16,198 nucleotides of DNA from CAYNTG01 sp964400105 (GCA_964400105.1 CAYNTG010000048.1:1-16198); one strand, 5' to 3'; counted from the stretch's first letter, positions 6,555 to 15,060 are shown. Translations and numbers: made by a program. Notes: generated from the sequence alone by a model not told the origin.

Positions 6555-7858
6555 TGCAAGATATACTCAGAAAGATCGAGGGTCGGGTCGATTCCGCCGA
6601 GGTTTTTTATGTCGATTCCCATAGCACAGAAATCGGATTCGAGGGCTGGAAAATTAAAAGCTCCAGCGTCCTGCAAAAAGAGGGATATTCGCTCCGCGTT
6701 GTGAAGAATGGCAAAATCGGAATGGCGGCGACTACCGATTCGAACGGTATCGATCGGATGATCGAGAATGCTATCGCGACGGCGGAATTCGGCGAGAAGG
6801 TCGATATCGAGTTTCCCGGAAAGAGCGAATTCAAAAGGCCGAAGATATTCGATCCCGCGCTGACGGAGCTTTCCATCGAGGACCTTATAAGCTATGGTAG
6901 GATTTTCATCCGGTTTTGCGAACGGTATCGCGGTTCCGCAGATCTCGATTTCGGCGTTCAAAAGAGTATATCCGAGGTTCAGATCGCCAACACGAGCGGT
7001 TTCCATGACGGTTATAAAAAATCCGTGCTTTCATGGGGCGGCGGTCTAAACCGTGTGAAGCAAAATGATGTATTCATGGTCGGCGACGGTTCCGGCTCGA
7101 CGAGCCTCCCGGATATGGAAGCGGAATTGAAAAAATTGACCGATCCATTTCACGAAAAGATGGCGCTTGCCGATAATCTTCTCACGGTTTCGTCCGGCAA
7201 AATACCGATCGTCTTTAGCCCGCGTGGAACGATGGTTGTGATGCTTCCGATTCAGGCGGCCATTAACGGAAGGTCTGTTTATACAGGGACATCGCCGCTC
7301 GTAGGCAAGGAAGGCGAGAAGTTATTCGACGATAAATTCAGCGTCATAGACGACGGCACTCTCGACAATCGGCTCGGAAGCTCTCCATTCGACGACGAGG
7401 GGATGCCGAAACGCCAAATCGAAATCGTCGATGGCGGTGTTTTCAAGAATTTCATATTCGATCTCGTAACGGGTGCGCGAGCGGGCCGCAAATCCAACGG
7501 CTGCGGCGAGAGAGGGATATTCAACGCGTCGTCGCCATCGCTTTCAAATCTCGCGATCTCGCCGGGGAACACCTCCTACGAAGATATGCTTGGTTCTATC
7601 GAAGAAGGAATCTTTATCGACGGCGTTCTCGGATTGGGCCAGGGGAATATCATCGCCGGTTCGTTCTCGAACCCAGTCGGGACGGCGTTTAAGATCGAAA
7701 ATGGCAAGCTGGTCGGTCGCGTGAAGAACGCATCGATCTCCGGAAATATTTATAATGACATGAAGGAGATCGCTGCTATTGGCGACGAACAGGAACTCGT
7801 CTATGGGAGCTTCCTTACTCCGCACATACGTCTCGATACGATAAATGTAGCTTGCTGA
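6554..7858 (+). CDS. tldE: TldE/PmbA, partner subunit of the TldD protease
   Basis: The 434-residue protein is the non-catalytic member of the TldD/TldE heterodimer: it shares the fold but has no HExxxH motif. Recognisable parts are the N-terminal EVFYVDSHSTEIGFEGWKIKSS strand region, the central GFHDGYKKSVLSWGG segment, and the C-terminal GSFLTPHIRLD end that matches the family terminus. The start at 6554 is chosen because it overlaps the tldD stop (TAATG) and GGGGG at 6543-6547 lies six bases upstream. The same frame stays open upstream inside tldD, but that part is shadow. Tight coupling to tldD fits the known 1:1 complex. Confidence 0.94.
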   Translation: MQDILRKIEGRVDSAEVFYVDSHSTEIGFEGWKIKSSSVLQKEGYSLRVVKNGKIGMAATTDSNGIDRMIENAIATAEFGEKVDIEFPGKSEFKRPKIFDPALTELSIEDLISYGRIFIRFCERYRGSADLDFGVQKSISEVQIANTSGFHDGYKKSVLSWGGGLNRVKQNDVFMVGDGSGSTSLPDMEAELKKLTDPFHEKMALADNLLTVSSGKIPIVFSPRGTMVVMLPIQAAINGRSVYTGTSPLVGKEGEKLFDDKFSVIDDGTLDNRLGSSPFDDEGMPKRQIEIVDGGVFKNFIFDLVTGARAGRKSNGCGERGIFNASSPSLSNLAISPGNTSYEDMLGSIEEGIFIDGVLGLGQGNIIAGSFSNPVGTAFKIENGKLVGRVKNASISGNIYNDMKEIAAIGDEQELVYGSFLTPHIRLDTINVAC

Positions 7859-7876
7859 TCATTTCATCGATTGCAG

Positions 7877-7907
7877 AAAAAAGAGGCCTCGAAAGAGGCC
7901 TCTTTTT
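7877..7907. terminator. bidirectional Rho-independent terminator between tldE and the convergent gene
   Basis: The GAGGCCTC arms (7883-7890 and 7895-7902) close a GAAA tetraloop. The stem is extended by A-T pairs on both sides (A 7878-7882, T 7903-7907). T runs follow in both directions, so it can stop tldE rightward and the gene ending at 7920 leftward. Confidence 0.92.
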
Positions 7908-7919
7908 ATCTGTAAAAAT

Positions 7920-9374
7920 TCATCGAAGCAATATAATTTTACATCGCTCCCGGTTATGCGATCCGACCGTCTCGACGAAATAAAGCCCGGACGGTAACGA
8001 TCCGCCGGCATCGTCCATCCCATCCCAGATGACGCATTTGCTTTCAGAAATCTCGATTGCCCGAACCCTTTTACCTGATATGTCGTATATGTTTATATCA
8101 GCTTTGGAGATTATCTTGCAAGCGGAATTGAAGGGATTCGGCGCGACGGAAAGTTTTATATCCATCGGCAGGGCCGCGCTCGATATCGATGTGGTCGAAT
8201 CGGGAACGAGTATTACGAAAAGCGTGCATCGTGGCGAATCCATGGATAGGAAAACAGTCGTTTCCTCCGGGACCGGGATCATGCTGTCTATCGAGAACAT
8301 GAAAAAGAGGCTCTCCTCACCCGCGAAACAAGCTTTAAAAAGACCTTCATCGTCCGTCCAGCCGCCATAGATCGGCACCGTGCCGGGATCGCCGTAGTTC
8401 ACGAATAGGCTTTCCACAACGACGCCGAATGTATCCACCGCGAAAACTATGATCTGCGGGATTGGCGTAGGGTCGTCTGGGTCGAGGGTATAGACCTTGC
8501 CGTGTGGCGTTTCGTAGCGATCCGGGATGATGAACCAATCGTCGTCGGGGTGGCATCCCTCGACGATATTCCCGGTGATCGTCGCACCTCCGAAGGAGTC
8601 GAAATCGCAAAATAATAACGGGGTTTGCGGCGTGATCCAATTCGAATCCAGAAGCGCGGAGAAGTTATTGGCGTTGGAATATGTATAGACGATGCTCCAA
8701 TTCGGCGGAATGGCATCCTCGACATGGTCGATAGCGAGATCGACGTCGCCCATCCATCGGCGGTCGAGTGCGATCCATAAATCAGCCGGGAAAGCCGTGT
8801 AGCCATAGACTTCCGGGAGGTTTGCAGATTCGTTCGACACGGTTATTAAATAGCTGTATGAGTTGCCGTCGCGCGTAAAAATCGTATCGAGTCGGATGCA
8901 ATCATCGATTAATGTATCGGTTGTGGTTTGGTGTGCTTTCCGGCGAATCCTTTCGACATCGCCGTCCGGCCCGAATATCGGGATCGCCTCGAAGCAGTGT
9001 AGGTTCGAGTCCACCTCCCAGATCGTGCCGGGGATTATCGTCACGCCGTGCATCCCGGCAAGGGTGGAAATCCCGTTGAGCGCGGATAGCACATCCAACG
9101 ACCTGCAGAATGTATCGGCGACATCGAATACTATTCCACCGGGGGTTTCCGCAAAGATGATCCTCGCTTTATTGGAATCTCCGCCGAGGTTCTCCGCCGG
9201 CCCGATTATCATATCGATTGTCGAGTCCGATGCAAGCAGGGCATCGATGGCTGTGATCGTCTCGGCATCGCGGTTTGGGCCGGAGATTTTCAGCAGGGCG
9301 ATCTTGACATCGCCGAATGCGGTTAATGTAAAACATACTGAAATGATAATGGTCAATGTTATGAGATTCTTCAT
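7920..9374 (-). CDS. exported protein with a nitrilase-like N-terminal region and a PNPFNS-type C-terminal domain
   Basis: The 484-residue protein has a signal peptide (residues 1-21). Residues 22-200 resemble the carbon-nitrogen hydrolase (nitrilase) fold: VKIALLKISGP strand; IDMIIGPAENL with a possible catalytic Glu61; VTIIPGTIWE; then FGPDGDVERIRRKAHQ with a possible catalytic Lys146. The segment YLITVSNESANLPEVYG (175-191) sits where the family has IC-x-D/E...PE, but the Cys position is Ser180 or Asn181, so it may be a non-catalytic relative. The middle (200-400) is not recognised. A C-terminal domain with PNPFNSACKI, INIYDISGKRV and GLYFVE ends in ILLR, like type IX secretion sorting or FlgD-type domains. 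The start at 9374 is preferred over 9386 because it begins the signal peptide and has GGTGG about six bases upstream. The nitrilase assignment is inference; export is well supported. Confidence 0.78.
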   Translation of the reverse strand: MKNLITLTIIISVCFTLTAFGDVKIALLKISGPNRDAETITAIDALLASDSTIDMIIGPAENLGGDSNKARIIFAETPGGIVFDVADTFCRSLDVLSALNGISTLAGMHGVTIIPGTIWEVDSNLHCFEAIPIFGPDGDVERIRRKAHQTTTDTLIDDCIRLDTIFTRDGNSYSYLITVSNESANLPEVYGYTAFPADLWIALDRRWMGDVDLAIDHVEDAIPPNWSIVYTYSNANNFSALLDSNWITPQTPLLFCDFDSFGGATITGNIVEGCHPDDDWFIIPDRYETPHGKVYTLDPDDPTPIPQIIVFAVDTFGVVVESLFVNYGDPGTVPIYGGWTDDEGLFKACFAGEESLFFMFSIDSMIPVPEETTVFLSMDSPRCTLFVILVPDSTTSISSAALPMDIKLSVAPNPFNSACKIISKADINIYDISGKRVRAIEISESKCVIWDGMDDAGGSLPSGLYFVETVGSHNRERCKIILLR

Positions 9375-9434
9375 GTTATCCACCATTCAAGAGTGAAGGA
9401 GAATTTATAAAATCGGCGCATCTTATTTTATAAG

Positions 9435-9463
9435 ATTATAGTTTATTTTTTAAATTTTTTCAA
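9435..9463 (-). promoter_or_regulatory. sigma-70-type promoter for the nitrilase-like exported protein gene
   Basis: Reading leftward, TTGAAA (9463-9458), exactly 17 bases and a perfect TATAAT (9440-9435) precede the ATG by about 60 bases. The spacer is an A/T-only tract except for one base, a feature that often strengthens promoters. Confidence 0.8.
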
Positions 9464-9493
9464 GGACAATAAAGCGCCCTAGACGATATAACG

Positions 9494-9521
9494 TTGAAAT
9501 AGACCTCAAAAAGGATATATT
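9494..9521 (+). promoter_or_regulatory. candidate promoter giving a nearly leaderless mRNA for the ABC-2-type protein
   Basis: TTGAAA (9494-9499), a 16-base spacer and TATATT (9516-9521) place the transcript start at about 9528-9530, that is at the ATG. An in-frame TAA at 9527-9529 stops any longer protein. An alternative -10 is TATAAC at 9487-9492, which would give a leader of about 30 bases containing AAGGA, but that site lies 14-15 bases from the ATG, too far for normal use. Confidence 0.5.
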
Positions 9522-9529
9522 CCCAGTAA

Positions 9530-11218
9530 ATGTGGGATATAATTCTCAAAACAAAACCGAAGCAGCTTGCGCGGCTTATATTCAGCAAGGACATCGAGCA
9601 TAGCGCGAAGATGATCGTCGGTTTTTTGGTCGTGGCGATTTTTCTTTTGGGGACGTTCTGGATATTTTATCGCACGTTCTCTTATCTCGTTACGGTGCAA
9701 GATATTGGAGTTCTCCTCATCGACCGAATTATCGGGATCGCCTTCCTCGCTTTTTTGATAATGCTCACGATGTCGAACCTGATTAGCGCGATCGGCGCTC
9801 TATATCGTTCACCTGAAGCATCATTTCTGATGGTTTCTCCAATTCCGCATAGTCATGTCTTTTGGGTAAAATTTGTGGACAACGTCTTTTATGCAAGTTG
9901 GGCGACGCTCGTCATAACCATCCCCGCGATAACGGCTTACGGTATTGTGCACCACTTCTCGGCGCTTCACTATGCGATATTTGCGATTCTTGTGCTGCCG
10001 GCTTTTTTGTTGATCCCTGGAATCGCCGGTGCCGGCCTTTCAATGATGGTTTTTCCGCTCGCAAAAAAATTCGGATCACGGCGTATTATATTGCTGCTCG
10101 GTATCTTAGGAGCAATAGGAATCTTTTTTTTCGTCCGTGCGCGTTTCAGCAGAATCGTTTTCTCGGCTCAGGGGGATCTGGCTCTTCTGAACTATTATTT
10201 ACAAGACCTCGCTACTAACGATAACCAATGGCTTCCGAATATCTGGGTGGTCGAGGCTTTGAGGGCCGCGCGTTTGGGCCAAAACGGCACGATGTTGTTC
10301 TATATATCGATGCTTCTTTCGACGACGGCGGCCTTTGTTATTTTCCTCGATGTTATCGCGAAAAGGCTTTATTACAAGGCCTATCTGGCGGCATCGGAAA
10401 TCCTAAGCCGTCGAAAACGAAAGGGTGCAAACAGTGGCTTTTATGGCATTTCATGGAGAGCATTCTCAATATTTTCGCGGGATATGCGCTCACTTTTTGT
10501 CAAGGATATTCGCCTCTTTCTCCGCGAACCGAACCAATGGTCGCAGTTCGCTATATTGCTCGTTCTGGTGATATTTTACCTCTTCAATCTGCGCAACGTT
10601 CCGCTTAACGTGGATGGCCTTTACTGGCGGACGCTCATCAGCTTCGTGAATTACGCATTTTGCGGTTACATCCTCGCGACGCTGTCGGTGCGTTTTGTCT
10701 ATCCGTCTATCTCCATGGAGGGCAAGTCGTTCTGGAGTATCGCAAGCTCGCCGGTCAGGATGAGAAGGCTGTTCTGGGAAAAATATATAATTGCCTTTAT
10801 AATCTTTTTCGTGATAACCGAGATCGTCGCGGTGGTTTCCAGTTCCCTTCTATCGCAATCGACTACGATGACGCTGCTCACAGGATTCGGTATCTTCTTG
10901 ATGAGCATATCGTTAACGTCTTTAGCTACGGGCCTCGGAAGCATTTTTCCGAGCTTCGCCGAACCGAATCCTGGCAAGATCGCATCGAGCGGCGGCGGGA
11001 TGATATGCGCGCTAATAAGCCTCATCTATGTCGCCCTATCGACGCTCGCTCTGGCCTTCCCGACATATCATTACATGTCGTTCCTCATCGGGCAGCGCGA
11101 AACCTTTCCCCGGGCCGAGGTCGCCGTCGGCGCGGCTGTCCTGCTTTTGGTAAACCTCGCTGCAACGGTGATACCATTAAAACTCGGCCTGCGCGCGATG
11201 GATAAGCTCGAGTTTTAA
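9530..11218 (+). CDS. ABC-2-type exporter permease-like membrane protein
   Basis: The 562-residue inner-membrane protein has about 11-12 predicted transmembrane segments. They lie roughly at residues 27-48, 58-82, 112-136, 140-166, 177-197, 255-277, 335-352, 362-386, 415-437, 443-470, 488-512 and 525-550. Between the halves is LFVKDIRLFLREPNQWSQF (near 320-338), and later EGKSFWSIASSPVRMRRLFWEKY. Both are motifs I associate with large putative ABC-exporter permeases that pair with a separate ATPase. No Walker-motif ABC gene lies next to it, since the neighbours run divergently or convergently, so the ATPase is elsewhere or absent. It is a single-gene unit. The start is fixed by the TAA at 9527-9529 directly before the ATG, and no well-placed ribosome-binding site exists. 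Substrate unknown. Confidence 0.82.
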   Translation: MWDIILKTKPKQLARLIFSKDIEHSAKMIVGFLVVAIFLLGTFWIFYRTFSYLVTVQDIGVLLIDRIIGIAFLAFLIMLTMSNLISAIGALYRSPEASFLMVSPIPHSHVFWVKFVDNVFYASWATLVITIPAITAYGIVHHFSALHYAIFAILVLPAFLLIPGIAGAGLSMMVFPLAKKFGSRRIILLLGILGAIGIFFFVRARFSRIVFSAQGDLALLNYYLQDLATNDNQWLPNIWVVEALRAARLGQNGTMLFYISMLLSTTAAFVIFLDVIAKRLYYKAYLAASEILSRRKRKGANSGFYGISWRAFSIFSRDMRSLFVKDIRLFLREPNQWSQFAILLVLVIFYLFNLRNVPLNVDGLYWRTLISFVNYAFCGYILATLSVRFVYPSISMEGKSFWSIASSPVRMRRLFWEKYIIAFIIFFVITEIVAVVSSSLLSQSTTMTLLTGFGIFLMSISLTSLATGLGSIFPSFAEPNPGKIASSGGGMICALISLIYVALSTLALAFPTYHYMSFLIGQRETFPRAEVAVGAAVLLLVNLAATVIPLKLGLRAMDKLEF

Positions 11219-11273
11219 CTTATGTAACATATTACGAATCAGGCGGTTAAACACATCCAAGTAAAACTGAATC

Positions 11274-12374
11274 TCAAGCCGTAGCGCTTTCCGGTATCCC
11301 TTTCAAGATGTTATCCAACAGGCAATCGAGACCATTTCCGCTTTTGGCGCTCACGAAAACCGCATCTGGGAAAGCCTTTTCGAGTTCGATTAGTTTAAGC
11401 TCATCAACAATGTCTATCTTGTTGATCACAAGTATCTTAGAAGCATCGCTTAAACCCATTCTTTGCAATTCCGTATCGACCACCTTGAGATGGTCGCAGA
11501 TGGCCGGATGGGTAGCATCTGCGACGATAAGCAGCGAATCCGCCTCGGTCGCTTCGCCGAGCGTGCTGCGAAAGCTCTCGATCAGATGGTGCGGGAGTTT
11601 GCGGATGAAACCGACCGTATCCGTGAACAGGATTTTTACGCCCTCCGGGGTTCGATAGGTGCGTGTTCGCGGGTCGAGCGTTGCAAAAAGCTTGTCCTCG
11701 GCGAACGCACCGGCGTGGGTCAACTTATTAAGCAGCGTCGATTTACCGGCATTAGTATATCCCAGGAGCGCCACGCGGAACGAGTTTGCGCGCCCCTTTC
11801 TTTGCGTCCGTCGCTGCGTCTCGATCTTCTCGAGTTTTTTCTTTAACGTCGCGATCCTCCGCATTATAGTCCGTTTGTCGATTTCGAGCTGCGTTTCGCC
11901 GGGGCCGCGTGCACCGATCGCGCCGCCGAACTGCCGTGAAAGGTGCTCCCACATGCCTGAGAGCCTCGGAAGCGTGTATTTGAGCTGTGCCAACTCAACC
12001 TGAATCTTCGCGGCGCGCGTTCTGGCGCGGGTTGCGAAGATATCCAGAATCAATCCGCTGCGATCGATAATCTTGACACCTTTGCCAAGCCCGGACTCGA
12101 TATTATGTGCCTGTTTCGGTTTCAGGTCGTCGTCGAAGATCACCGTAGAAGCACCCGTTTCCTCCATTACTCGCCCGATTTCTTCGAGTTTGCCCGATCC
12201 GATAAATGTCGCTGAAACTGGCCTGCGAAGGGTTTGATCGACTCGCGATACAACCTCTCCGCCCGCCGATTCGACGAGCCTCGCCAGTTCCACCATCGAG
12301 TCTTCATAGAACGATTTCTCAACATTGTGCGTTCTGAGGCCGACAATAATTACCTTTTCTATATCTTCATGCAT
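11274..12374 (-). CDS. hflX: HflX, ribosome-associated GTPase
   Basis: HflX binds the large ribosomal subunit and can split stalled or stressed ribosomes. The 366-residue protein has the N-terminal HflX domain (ARLVESAGGEVV..., IGSGKLEEI), a coiled linker with the signature GGAIGARGPGETQLE (residues 150-164), and the GTPase domain: G1 GYTNAGKST (205-213), G3 DTVGF (252-256), G4 NKID (318-321) and G5 SAK (342-344). It ends soon after G5, so it lacks the C-terminal extension of longer homologues such as the E. coli protein. AAGGT lies about eight bases before the ATG. It is 122 bases downstream of miaB in the same direction, probably in one operon but with an inverted repeat in the gap that may give separate control. 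Confidence 0.95.
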   Translation of the reverse strand: MHEDIEKVIIVGLRTHNVEKSFYEDSMVELARLVESAGGEVVSRVDQTLRRPVSATFIGSGKLEEIGRVMEETGASTVIFDDDLKPKQAHNIESGLGKGVKIIDRSGLILDIFATRARTRAAKIQVELAQLKYTLPRLSGMWEHLSRQFGGAIGARGPGETQLEIDKRTIMRRIATLKKKLEKIETQRRTQRKGRANSFRVALLGYTNAGKSTLLNKLTHAGAFAEDKLFATLDPRTRTYRTPEGVKILFTDTVGFIRKLPHHLIESFRSTLGEATEADSLLIVADATHPAICDHLKVVDTELQRMGLSDASKILVINKIDIVDELKLIELEKAFPDAVFVSAKSGNGLDCLLDNILKGIPESATA

Positions 12375-12407
12375 AGATTAACCTTACGTAAAATTACTTT
12401 TTTATTA

Positions 12408-12432
12408 ATGTAATACCAAATCGGTATTACAT
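12408..12432. promoter_or_regulatory. inverted repeat upstream of hflX, operator-like
   Basis: ATGTAATACC (12408-12417) and GGTATTACAT (12423-12432) are perfect 10-base inverted arms around five bases. It lies 34 bases upstream of the hflX ATG. In the leftward direction the bases after it are A-rich, not T-rich, so it is not a standard terminator for miaB. A dyad of this size can be a repressor or activator site, and TTGGTA (12424-12419) with TAATTT 17 bases on could be a weak overlapping promoter. The regulator is unknown. Confidence 0.5.
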
Positions 12433-12496
12433 AATTGAAATGAAATAAGCTAAGTTTCAGAGGAGCCACATGATAGGTCGATTCGTTAGGATATGG

Positions 12497-13798
12497 TCAG
12501 TCTTTTTCCACTAATTCGCCGTGCAAAAGCCATCGTTTGGCTCTTTCGATAATAACTTTTTTTATTTCGCCGCGCAAGTTGTTTTTTGAATGGAATAGAA
12601 CCCGCCTCCCCGTGCGATCGAGACCGGCCTGCATCCCCGGATTGCGTGCCGGTTCACCCTCTACCAAAACCTCGACGGTTTTTCCTATCCTCGAAATGCT
12701 ATATTCTTCGGCGAGTTGCTGGCCGAGTTTGATAATCTGGTTTAGACGATCTATCTTAACCTTTTCAGGGACATCGTCTTGCATCGTTGAAGCTTTCGTT
12801 CCGGGGCGCACAGAATATCTAAATGCAAACGAAGAGATATATTCGACCGTCCTGTATAGACTTACCGTATCATCGAAATCCTTTTGCGATTCGCCCGGAA
12901 ATCCGGTAATGATGTCCGTAGTCAACGCTACGTTTGGAATGCTATCTTTAATTCTATCAATAAGATCGAGGTATTGTTCTCGCGTATAACCTCGATTCAT
13001 CGAACGTAATATCTTCGTCGAGCCGGATTGCGCTGGCAGGTGGATCGATTCGCATACCTTCGGCAGCTTTGCGATAGCGCCTATTATTTTGTCCGACATA
13101 TCCTTAGGATGATTGGTTACGAAACGGATTCGCGCGATCCCATCGATAGAATCGACTCGTTCGAGAAGGTCGGCAAAATCCGCGCCTGTCGATGGATCGA
13201 TATAGCTGTTGACATTCTGGCCGAGAAGCGTTATCTCTTTGACTCCCAACGCGATATTGCGTTTTATCTCATCGAGAATATCGCCTATCGGCCTTCCGCG
13301 AAGCCTGCCGCGGACATAGGGCACGATGCAGTAACTACAAAAATTCTCGCACCCGCGAGATATAGCCACGAACGCCTTCAGCGAATTCGGTTCGAGCCTC
13401 GCCATCATGCCGCACCCATCGATTCGATCTACGTCGAGCAGTGCCCTTCGCGGCAGCTTCCCCTCCGCTATATCGACGATGCGGTCGATCTCGCCCGGTC
13501 CGACGGCGAAATCGATTATCCCGTAGCGTCCGAGAAGTTCCTCGCCGCGTTCCTGCGCAACGCATCCCATTATCCCGACCGTTTTTTTCGGATATGTTCC
13601 CGCGATAGTCAGCAAGCGCCCGATAGCTCGATCTTCTGCGTGCTGCCGAACGGCGCAGGTATTGACGACGATAAAATCCGCCTCTTCCTCGGAAGAGCTT
13701 TGCCATCCGGCGTTTTCGAGCATCCGGGCTACCGCAGCCGAATCGTATTCATTCATCTGGCAACCGTATGTAATTATACAGTATCTCTTATTGTGCAT
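12497..13798 (-). CDS. miaB: MiaB, tRNA-2-methylthio-N6-dimethylallyladenosine synthase
   Basis: MiaB adds a methylthio group to i6A37 of tRNAs reading UNN codons, using two [4Fe-4S] clusters and S-adenosylmethionine. The 433-residue protein has the UPF0004 domain with C13 (TYGCQMNEYDS, the MiaB form), C48 (NTCAVR) and C79 (MGC). The radical-SAM motif CENFCSYC follows (C150, C154, C157), and a C-terminal TRAM domain begins at about residue 370. All cluster cysteines are present. Its first 25 bases overlap the end of mtaB, so translation is probably coupled; no good separate ribosome-binding site is visible. It ends 122 bases before hflX. The i6A-forming partner MiaA is not in this window. Confidence 0.95.
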   Translation of the reverse strand: MHNKRYCIITYGCQMNEYDSAAVARMLENAGWQSSSEEEADFIVVNTCAVRQHAEDRAIGRLLTIAGTYPKKTVGIMGCVAQERGEELLGRYGIIDFAVGPGEIDRIVDIAEGKLPRRALLDVDRIDGCGMMARLEPNSLKAFVAISRGCENFCSYCIVPYVRGRLRGRPIGDILDEIKRNIALGVKEITLLGQNVNSYIDPSTGADFADLLERVDSIDGIARIRFVTNHPKDMSDKIIGAIAKLPKVCESIHLPAQSGSTKILRSMNRGYTREQYLDLIDRIKDSIPNVALTTDIITGFPGESQKDFDDTVSLYRTVEYISSFAFRYSVRPGTKASTMQDDVPEKVKIDRLNQIIKLGQQLAEEYSISRIGKTVEVLVEGEPARNPGMQAGLDRTGRRVLFHSKNNLRGEIKKVIIERAKRWLLHGELVEKD

Positions 13799-15012
13799 TG
13801 CATTACGCCATTGTTATAAGATATTGGATTAAGTAATAATATGTTATTTCTTTCATAGCAATCGATTGGGAATTCAACACGAATGTAATTCCCCGTCAGA
13901 CCGGAACCGATCCCGTCGTCGATACGCTCGACGATCACGCTCTGCAAAATCCCGATCTGCGATTCCGAGAATCGCCTCTGTAATCTGCCTTTGAGCGCGA
14001 TTAACCTCTCCATTCGCGCTCTTTTGATATCGTTGGGAACCTGATCGGGCATAGTGGCCGCAACGGTTCCCTCACGTTGCGAATATCGAAACACATGAAG
14101 ATAACTCAGTGGCGACGATTCGATCAATGAGTATGTTTCGTCAAACTCGCTATCGGTTTCGCCGGGAAAACCGACGATAACGTCGGCTCCAAGGCCGATA
14201 TTGTCAACTTTATCGGCCAATTTGTCGATAATCTCACGAAAATATGTTCCAGTGTATGGCCTGCCCATCCGTTCGAGCACCGGATCGCTGCCCGATTGCA
14301 GCGGCACATGTAGATGAGGAGCTATTCTCCCGCTTTCTGCGACGATAGAGACCAGCTCGTCGGTGATCTCCGTGACCTCGATACTGCTGAGGCGCACTCT
14401 GAAGATGCCCGTCTCATCGAGGATATACCTGCAAAGGCCCGCCAGGTCAAGATCGCCGTGTTTATATCGCCCGTCGTGGACGCCGGTCAAAACCGCTTCG
14501 CGGATGCCGGCGCGTTCGAGCTCCGCGATCCTGCGGACGATATCATCCGGCGGCACACTCCGCTCCCTTCCCCTGACAAGCGGAACGATGCAATATGTGC
14601 AGAATTGGTTGCATCCGTCCTGAATTTTGACATAGCCGCGGGTGCGCCCGTGAAATGTGTGCAAACCGCCGGACTGAAGGTCTCCGCGACCGATATAATC
14701 CGCTATCGCGACCGGATCGTTGCGCGTAAAAGTCCTTTCGATGCCCAATTCCTCGATAGTTGTATTCTTAAAATTCACTGCGCTGCAACCACTTAGGATT
14801 ATTCGCTCGACGCCGTTCTCGCGGCGCAAGCGGCGAATATATTGCCGAACCTTGTAATCCGCCCGAACGGTAACCGTGCAACCGCAGACAATCGCAAGAT
14901 CGAACGGCGCATTTTTGGTGATCTCGTGTCCGATCGATGCTAGATTCCTTTCGATAGCGCCCGCCTCGCACTGGTTCAGTTTGCAGCCAAATGCCTTAAC
15001 AATTATTCTCAT
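13774..15012 (-). CDS. mtaB: MtaB-type tRNA (N6-L-threonylcarbamoyladenosine(37)-C2)-methylthiotransferase
   Basis: MtaB converts t6A37 to ms2t6A37 in tRNAs reading ANN codons. The 412-residue protein has FGCKLNQCE (C10), CGCTVTVRAD (C45, with an extra C43) and SGC (C76) for the first cluster. GYVKIQDGCNQFCTYCIVPLVRGRERS holds the radical-SAM cysteines C134, C138 and C141 and the sequence style of MtaB rather than MiaB or RimO. The family normally reads NTCTVT where this protein has CGCTVT. The start at 15012 is chosen because the family N-terminus begins there; upstream in-frame codons would add about 44 unrelated residues running through the promoter. A GGAAA lies about nine bases upstream. 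It is the first gene of the leftward mtaB-miaB(-hflX) unit, with its promoter at 15061-15089. Confidence 0.92.
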   Translation of the reverse strand: MRIIVKAFGCKLNQCEAGAIERNLASIGHEITKNAPFDLAIVCGCTVTVRADYKVRQYIRRLRRENGVERIILSGCSAVNFKNTTIEELGIERTFTRNDPVAIADYIGRGDLQSGGLHTFHGRTRGYVKIQDGCNQFCTYCIVPLVRGRERSVPPDDIVRRIAELERAGIREAVLTGVHDGRYKHGDLDLAGLCRYILDETGIFRVRLSSIEVTEITDELVSIVAESGRIAPHLHVPLQSGSDPVLERMGRPYTGTYFREIIDKLADKVDNIGLGADVIVGFPGETDSEFDETYSLIESSPLSYLHVFRYSQREGTVAATMPDQVPNDIKRARMERLIALKGRLQRRFSESQIGILQSVIVERIDDGIGSGLTGNYIRVEFPIDCYERNNILLLNPISYNNGVMQCTIRDTV

Positions 15013-15060
15013 CGCAATATTTTCCGTTCTTTCGGTAAATGAGCTTGCACAAAAGAAAAA

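Noticed and set aside
13028..13819. 263-codon open frame antisense to miaB
   Set aside because: It is fully covered by miaB, whose cysteine motifs and domains are unambiguous. The antisense translation has no family likeness.
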